From: Balanoglossus misakiensis
Taxonomy: Eukaryota; Hemichordata
Length of the DNA stretch: 64,000 nucleotides
Reading direction: 5' to 3'
NCBI GenBank assembly: GCA_040954595.2
Contig: CM082581.2
Location: forward strand, 2,542,001-2,606,000
Each line of letters starts with the position of its first letter. Position 1 is the first letter of the stretch. The notes beneath the pieces are model-generated. The model was given only the letters and a program-made list of their open reading frames with translations, was not told the DNA's origin and searched no databases. Of this stretch, positions 57,601 through 64,000 are shown one piece after another. The position numbers were made by a program, and so were the translations under genes.

Positions 57601-58319
57601 TTTGGGGGTGACAAATGTTCCTATTTTTTTTTTTTTTTTTGCAAATTGCTCTGCGTTTTTTTTTTTCAAATTGCCTGTTTTTTTGGGTGACAAATGTTCC
57701 TATTTTTTTTTTTTTTTTTTGCAAATTGCTGTGGTTTTTTTTTCAAATTGCCTGTTTTTTTTTTCGGGGGATTAAAAATGTGCTTATTTTTGCAACCTCA
57801 GTGCATCTGCTTTTTTTTAAAGTGGCCCGTTAGTTTTGGGGTGACATGAGTGCGGGTTTTTTTTTTCGGTGACAAATATCTCCGTTTTTTATGGCTAACA
57901 TGTTCGTGTTTTTTCTATGTTTGCCTGTGTTGTTTGTTCTGGGGGTATGCATTTTTTTCAAGTTGTAGTCTCTCTTTTTTTTCAAAGAGTGTTCTTTTTA
58001 ATACTTTGTGTGTATTTTTTGTGGGGATGAAGTGTGCGTTTTTCGTGAAAAATGTGCGCGTGGTTTTTTTGTTACAAATTAGTGATTTTTTTTTGCAACT
58101 GCCTTGTGGACGTTTTTTTTGGTGAGCTTGGTGGGGGTTTTTTTGACAACAGGTGAGATTTTCTTCTGTGTGTTTTTTGTTTTTTGACTCCACGATGGAT
58201 TACTTTTTACACTCGTTGTTTTTTAAACCACCAATCAGTTTTTTGTGTTTTTTACGTATTTGTTTTGTTAAAAGACATCAATTTTCTATAAAATAATGAT
58301 AAATAATTTTGAAACACTT
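54619..58319. mobile_element. Giant foldback element, 3.7 kb, arms ~1.55 kb
   Basis: Left arm 54619 to about 56172 and right arm about 56767 to 58319 are inverted repeats of each other. The ends are AAGTGTTTCAAAATTATT. GGCGCGCC flanks it on both sides (54611-54618, 58320-58327) and may be an 8-bp target duplication, though this octamer is its own complement. Each arm holds an array of about six ~74-bp units (GAGCAATTTGCAAAA, CATTTGTCACCCAAAA, GGCAATTTG) and many A or T runs. The ~595-bp middle is unique and shows no transposase. Layout (long arms with tandem subrepeats) recalls Drosophila Foldback/Galileo elements; 8-bp target would also fit hAT. Open frames in the arms are low-complexity artefacts. 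Confidence 0.9.
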
Positions 58320-58677
58320 GGCGCGCCGTAAAGGTCATCACAGGGTGAAATATGATATCATCACTTTCGACATTCAAGATGGGGGACTTAAAGTCACAAA
58401 TATTCAAGACAAAGTGCATGCACTTCGTCTCAAGTGGTTGTGTAAATTGCTGGATAAAGATTATGTTCACAAATTCAAGCTGTTTTTCACCTACAACTTA
58501 AATAAGTATTTCGATCTCAATTGTGGTGTTGACACTTTTAAAATGTTACTTTATCCTACCAACTTACGTCAGTGTTCTACATTCTACAGGGAATTGTTTC
58601 AGTCTTGGTCGCATCTTTTCAAATATTTTCGTGCACAACCAGTTTCCTACGATGAAATTATCAATGAACCCATTTTT
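58320..58677 (+). pseudogene. LINE ORF2 continued
   Basis: Frame ARRKGHHRVKYDIITFDIQ, then DGGLKVTNIQDKVHALRLKW continues the LINE C-terminal region after the foldback element, but in a frame one base off from the part before it. It runs to INEPIF, where the AGGTCCC element is inserted. Confidence 0.8.
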
Positions 58678-60291
58678 AGGTCCCATTGGTATAGGCATAT
58701 ATACCATGGGACCTTATGGGATCGGTTGCGTCTGTATGTATGTATGGATGGATGGATGGATGGATGGATGGATGGATGTATGTATGGATGTATGTCTGTA
58801 TGTCCGTCCACATCAAAAACTTGAAAACCGCTGCGCGTATCACCTCAATATTTGGTGTGTAGGTGCAGGCTGGGCTGTAGATGGGAGTTTGTCCAAACGA
58901 AGTTGCCAGGCCCAAAAATATGCAAATTAGGTGGAAAAATGTGAAATTTATCAAAACTCTGAAAGTCAACAACTACTCGTCAGATTGCTTTAAAAATTGG
59001 TATGCATGTACCTTATGTCAACCTCACATCGACCTGTAAGTGTTAAGTTAATATCATGGATGTTTTATTTTTTATGAATTTTTTAGTCTTTTTATTAAAT
59101 TTATACCTTTACTTATACCTCTATGGTTAAGCTATGTCCACGTCTTATTGTGGAATTCTGGTCTGTGCAATAGTCCTGTACAGTGACTGTCTATTGGTCA
59201 GTGAGCACAATGGGGCCAAAATAAAAGGCAAAATTTTGGGCTCACCTGTAACACCTGCTGAACACATTAATTATGTGCATACCTAATTCCGGGCTAACTA
59301 ATAGGGCTAGAGGTTTCGTTCTTGTGGGACATGGACCAGTATAGGGTCAAAATTTCTTGCCCAAATTTTGGGTGACCTCAGGTGACCTTTGACCTACTTT
59401 CCTATATCTCGGCATCCAGAGCAGGTACAGACTTGGCGTTTTGAGGGTTGGGACTAAAATTGAAAAGCCAAAATATTGGTCACCTGTAACAACTGCATAT
59501 CTCATTAATTATGTGCATACCTAATTCCAGGCTAACCAATAGGGCTATAGGTTTGGTTTTTGTTGAACATGGACCAGTATAAGGTCAAAATTTCTTGCCC
59601 AAATTTTGCATGACCTCAGGTGACCTTTGACCTACATTATCATATCTTGGCATCCAGAGCAGGTACAGACTTGGTGTTTGGAGGGTTGGGACTAAAATTG
59701 AAAAGCCAAAATTGGGGGTCACCTGTGACAACTGCATATCTCATTAATTATGTGCATACCTAATTCCAGGCTATCCAATTGGACTATAGGTTTGGTTTTT
59801 GTTTAACATGGACCAGTATAGGGTCAAAATTTCTTGCCCAAATTTTGCATGACCTCAGGTGACCTTTGACCTACTTTATCATATCTTGACATCCAGAGCA
59901 GGTATAGACTTGGTGTTTGGAGGGTTGGGACTAAAATTGAAAAGCCAAAATAGGGCGTCACCTGTGACACCTGCATATCTCATTAATTATGTGCATACCT
60001 AATTCCAGGCTAACCAATTGGGCTATAGGTTTGGTTTTTGTTGAACATGGACCAGTATAGGGTCAAAATTTATTGCCCAAATTTTGCATAACCTCAGGTG
60101 ACCTTTGACCTACTTTTCCATATCTTGGCATCCAGAGCAGATATGCTTATTGCTATGTTGCTATGTGCTATGTTGGCTTGGGCCCGCTATTCCTGCTTGC
60201 AGATCTGCTTGCAATGTCACCTGTAATTTTTATTCTGGTGTGTCACTGTTTCCGCATAATCCTCAAATGGGACCACAGTGTCCTTGACGCT
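58678..60291 (+). mobile_element. AGGTCCC element, long form with 239-bp repeats
   Basis: Starts AGGTCCCATTGGTATAGGCA with a terminal hairpin, ends AATGGGACCACAGTG followed by TCCTTGACGCT. ATTTTT at 58672-58677 and 60292-60297 is the target duplication: removing the element and one copy rejoins the LINE frame (NEPIF to HNPFITS). Contains a GGAT microsatellite (58738-58785) and about four 239-bp tandem units. No protein is encoded, so it is non-autonomous. Short forms: 11850-12426 and 22770-23032. Confidence 0.9.
59240..60150. repeat. 239-bp tandem repeats inside the AGGTCCC element
   Basis: TTATGTGCATACCTAATTCC recurs at 59271, 59509, 59748 and 59987 (spacing 238-239). Each unit also has GGACCAGTATA(G/A)GGTCAAAA and GACCTCAGGTGACCTTTGAC. 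The unit core is shared in reverse orientation with the 1193-bp repeats at 14784-17172. Confidence 0.9.
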
Positions 60292-61291
60292 ATTTTTCAT
60301 AACCCATTCATTACAAGTGTTGAAGGGCGCCCCCTGGCGATTATAAAGCTTTTCAGTTCAGCTGGCATTGTCAAAATCAGGGATTTGTTATACAATGGTC
60401 ATTCCTGGGTTCCTACCTGTTGATGCAATTGGTGACGTGGTTTCATTGGCCCATCCTGACACTCCCACAAGCAATACTGTTGAGAAGCTGTACCATATTA
60501 TCCTCAATTCAATTCCTCAAAAGTGGCATGATATTCTGCAGGGTAATTACAAAGATTATAACAAAGTGGACAAAAACCCGTCTCTTTTTATTGTTAATGC
60601 TCATGATCAACGTGTTCCTTTCCATTCTCTTAAGGTTAGACACATTACTACAATAGCTCGGCATCTGAGAAAAACAGTGCCCACGGGTGTTCAGTATTGG
60701 CTCTTCCACCTGCCAAACTTTGATTTTAGTAAGGTTTGGCCAATCGTTTACACACATTTCAAGGATAATTACCTGGGTGATCTGGATTATCTCATTTGTC
60801 ACAACGCTGTTTTTAGTAATCTTCGTCTTTATAAAGCAGGCAAAATCCTCAGTCCGACTTGTGACTTCTGCACATTTTTTCCCGAAGACGTGTATCATTT
60901 GTTTGTGTGCTGCCAGGCAGTTCAATCCTTGTGGCAACTTGTTTTTGAGTATATCTACAGTGCCAGTAATGTAAATAAGTTTAACCCAACAGATAGAATT
61001 CTAATGATGTTATTTGGTTATCCTGTCAATGATGACAAGTACGAGTACACGCTGATCAATATTTTATTGTCACTTTCACGTTATACAATTCATAGTAGAA
61101 GATTAGCATACAAGCGTTGTACTCGGAAAATCGACTTGATCAAGTTCTTTAAGTACAAATTAAAACAGAAAATCACTTTTGAATATAACAGGTGCAAAGC
61201 AAGTGATGATGTTGCGCTATTTGAAAGCATCTTTGCACAAAACAATGTACTTGTAACGGTAAAAGATTTTGACTTTACCTTAAATTTTTAA
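60292..61291 (+). pseudogene. LINE ORF2, C-terminal region with zinc-knuckle-like motif
   Basis: After the insertion the frame resumes (HNPFITSVEGRPLAIIKL). A frame change near 60390 leads into a long open frame ending at TAA 61289-61291. It has WHDILQGNYKDY, QYWLFHLPNFDF and a Cys/His motif CDFC...HLFVC typical of the C-terminal tail of L2/CR1 ORF2. The 3' UTR follows and ends near AATAAAAGATAAAACAAAA (about 61675-61693). Confidence 0.8.
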
Positions 61292-61696
61292 ACAGTCTTT
61301 TTGTCTATGTTGTCACCTTCAGTTGAACCTGGCGCCCTCTGGTGTTACATACCATCTTTTTTACTGGTAATTGTTCCTGTAATTAAATTGTATGTCACAA
61401 TTCCATGACAGATTGGAGTATAGGACTTACATAAATGATGGAATACTGTAATGCAATATTGTAAATTTAAAGATTGTTTATGTTGAATGATTTGATTACA
61501 CATGCATTCATTCCGGTGAATGTTTTTTCATCAATATTGTAATGATTTGCAATAGTAGTGTAACATGTTGAAAATTTATGGAATTTATTTAATATGAATC
61601 TTTCACTGTAATTACAAGCTACTTGTAATGTACAATCTACTTTTAACAGGGCAAGCCAGTGGGCCTGTCCTTTTTAATAAAAGATAAAACAAAAGT

Positions 61697-64000
61697 AAGG
61701 CTAGCCTTTTACCTGAAGGTGTCAACTGATGTTGGTTCGAGACCACTTTTTATTCTATTTCTTTTTTTTTTTGTGAGAACATTTAACGACATTATCATTT
61801 TAATTTTTATCATTTTCATAAATCCAATTCATTTCAATATCTACGCTGCGTTTTTTATCTGTCGGGTATAAGAAATATGCACGGAAACTTGGTCATTTTT
61901 TGTCGCAGTTCACTTGGGCAAGTCTAAATACGGAGTGCTCAGAAGAGAGAAAGATAAACTCGCTAAAACCGTGTCTTGCCGACCGAATGACCAACCAAGG
62001 AACGAAAAAGTCGTTATTTAGGCCGTAATAAAACGTTTTTGTCGCCGAGGAGTGAATAAAGAACGGTCAGATCGTTGCGGTGCAGGGGACTCTTATTTTG
62101 CACCGCTGCGGTGCAAATTAGATCATTGGAGTTATGCTGCAATATAGTGCGGACAATTTCCGACTTTTTCGAGTACACATCGTGATGGCGAATGGTTCAG
62201 GAAGGCTACCCTTTTACCTGAAGGTGTTAACTGATGTTGGTTTAGGACCACTTTTTTTTCTTTTCTTTTTTGTGAGAATTTTTAACGACATTATCAGTGT
62301 AATTTTTATCATTTTCATAAAGCCAATTCATTTCAATATCAACGCTGCGTTTTTATCTGTCAGGTAAATAAAACATGCAGGGAAACATGGTCATATTTTT
62401 GTCGCGCTTCACTTGGGCATGTCTGAATACGGAGTGCTCAGGAGAGAGAAAGATAAACTCGCTAAAACTGTGTCTTTCCTTCCGCATGACCAACCAAGGA
62501 GCGAAAAAGTCGTTATTTAGGCCGTAATAAAACGCTTTTGTCGCCGAGGAGTGAATAAAGAACGGTCAGAACGTTGCGGTGCAGGGAACTCTTATTTGCA
62601 CCGCTGCGGTGCAAATAAGATCATTGGAGTTATGCTGCAATATAGTGCGGAAAATTTCCTACTTTTTCGAGTACACATCGTGATGGCGAATGGTTCAGGA
62701 AGGCTACCCTTTTACCTGAAGGTGTCAACTGATGTTGGTTCGAGACCACTTTTTTATTTTATTTTTTTTTTGTGAGAATTTTTAACGACATTATCAGTGT
62801 AATTTTTATCATTTTCATAAAGCCAATTCATTTCAATATCAACGCTGCGTTTTTTATCTGTCGGGTAAAAGAAACATGCAGGGAAACATGGTCATATTTT
62901 TGTCGCGGTTCACTTTGGCAAGTCTGAATACGGAGTGCTCAGGAGAGAGAAAGATAAACTCGCTAAAACCATGTCTTTCCGTCCGCATGACCAAGGAGCG
63001 AAAAAGTCGTTATTTATGCCGTAATAAAACGCTTTTGTCGCCGAGGAGTGACTAAAGAACGGTCAGATCGTTGCGGTGCAGGTAACTCTTATTTGCACCG
63101 CTGCGGTGCAGGGAACTCTTATTTGCACCGCTGCGGTGCAAATAAGATCATTGGAGTTATGCTGCAATATAGTGCGGAAAATTTCCGACTTTTTCGAGTA
63201 CACATCGTGATGGCGAATGGTTCAGGAAGGCTACCCTTTTACCTGAAGGTGTCAACTGATGTTGGTTCGTGACCACTTTTTTATTTCTTTTTTTTGTGAG
63301 AATTTTTAACGACATTATTATTGTAATTTTTATCATTTTCATAAAGCCAATTCATTTCAATATCAACGCTGCGTTTTTATCTGTCAGGTAAATAAAACAT
63401 GCAGGGAAACATGGTCATATTTTTGTCGCGCTTCACTTGGGCATGTCTGAATACGGAGTGCTCAGGAGAGAGAAAGATAAACTCGCTAAAACCGTGTCTT
63501 TCCGTCCGAATGACCAACCAAGGAACGAAAAAGTCGTTATTTAGGCCGTAATAAAACGCTTTTGTCGCCGAGGAGTGAATAAAGAACGGTCAGATCGTTG
63601 CGGTGCAGGGGACTCTTATTTTGCACCGCTGCGGTGCAAATTAGATCATTGGAGTTATGATGCAATATAGTGCGGAAAATTTCCGACTTTTTCGAGTACA
63701 CATCGTGATGGCGAATGGTTCAGGAAGGCTAGCCTTTTACCTGAAGGTGTTAACTGATGTTGGTTCGAGACCACTTTTTTTTCTATTTTTTTTTTGTGAG
63801 AATTTTTAACGACATTATCAGTGTAATTTTTATCATTTTCATAAAGCCAATTCATTTCAATATCAACGCTGCGTTTTTATCTGTCAGGTAAATAAAACAT
63901 GCAGGGAAACATGGTCATATTTTTGTCGCGCTTCACTTGGGCATGTCTGAATACGGAGTGCTCAGGAGAGAGAAAGATAAACTCGCTAAAACTGTGTCTT
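61697..64000. repeat. ~500-bp satellite array, running off the window
   Basis: ATTGGAGTTATGCTGCAATA starts units at 62125, 62623, 63150 and 63648 (spacings 498, 527, 498). A partial unit starts at about 61697. Each unit contains the perfect palindrome TTGCACCGCTGCGGTGCAA, duplicated in the 527-bp unit. Other constant blocks: GGTTCAGGAAGGCTA, GAATACGGAGTGCTCAG, AAAAAGTCGTTATTTA. Open frames of 60-77 codons recur in each unit, without evidence of coding. Confidence 0.95.

Noticed and set aside
55108-57833. Many Phe/Lys-rich open frames of 60-196 codons in the arms of the foldback element
   Set aside because: They come from A and T runs and the ~74-bp tandem array, and they appear in mirrored form in both arms.
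62134-63855. Repeated open frames of 60-77 codons in the satellite
   Set aside because: They recur only because the unit does; A/T-rich ends and no start context.

Overview
The window is nuclear DNA from an animal, not a prokaryote. Genes are split by GT-AG introns whose phases join correctly, and most of the sequence is repeats: MITEs, foldback palindromes, satellites and a nested LINE. The repeat types, an orphan calcium-binding EGF exon, a Roco/death-domain exon and copies of two invertebrate transposon-like gene families suggest a marine invertebrate, perhaps a deuterostome such as an acorn worm or lancelet. That assignment is an inference; nothing here fixes the species.

Left part (1-26 kb): a minus-strand gene has exons between 25.97 and 3.6 kb. 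Its product is Ser/Thr/Gln/Pro-rich and I do not recognise it. A segment of about 5 kb with several exons is tandemly duplicated (4112-9090 and 9091-~12638). Three exons exist in two copies. One duplicate exon carries a frameshift, and two exons are missing from the other copy. An orphan EGF-like exon lies at the left edge. From 13 to 25 kb there are mainly repeats, including a 1193-bp unit in tandem and several MITEs.

Middle part (29-44 kb): there are two decayed genes of multi-copy, transposon-like families. Family A (29.2-35.4 kb, + strand, with a SAP-like segment) is broken by stops, frameshifts and a TTAA-flanked MITE; removing that MITE together with one TTAA restores its frame. Family B (39.08-44.05 kb, + strand) can be modelled as 11 exons whose phases join exactly into a 562-codon frame. 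That frame is interrupted by three stop codons, each explicable by one C-to-T change. A six-unit 146-bp minisatellite precedes it.

Right part (46-64 kb): a Ty3/gypsy RNase H relic (minus), the last exon of a Roco (COR plus death domain) gene (minus, one frameshift), then a 5'-truncated L2/CR1-type LINE on the + strand (52.08-61.7 kb). The LINE has been invaded by a satellite fragment, by a 3.7-kb foldback element with terminal inverted repeats of about 1.55 kb, and by a 1.6-kb AGGTCCC-type element with internal 239-bp repeats. The window ends in a satellite of about 500 bp that continues past the edge.

The best candidates for something undescribed are the giant foldback element, the family B gene with only C-to-T-type stops, the internally duplicated minus-strand gene, and the palindromes that share one short core sequence.
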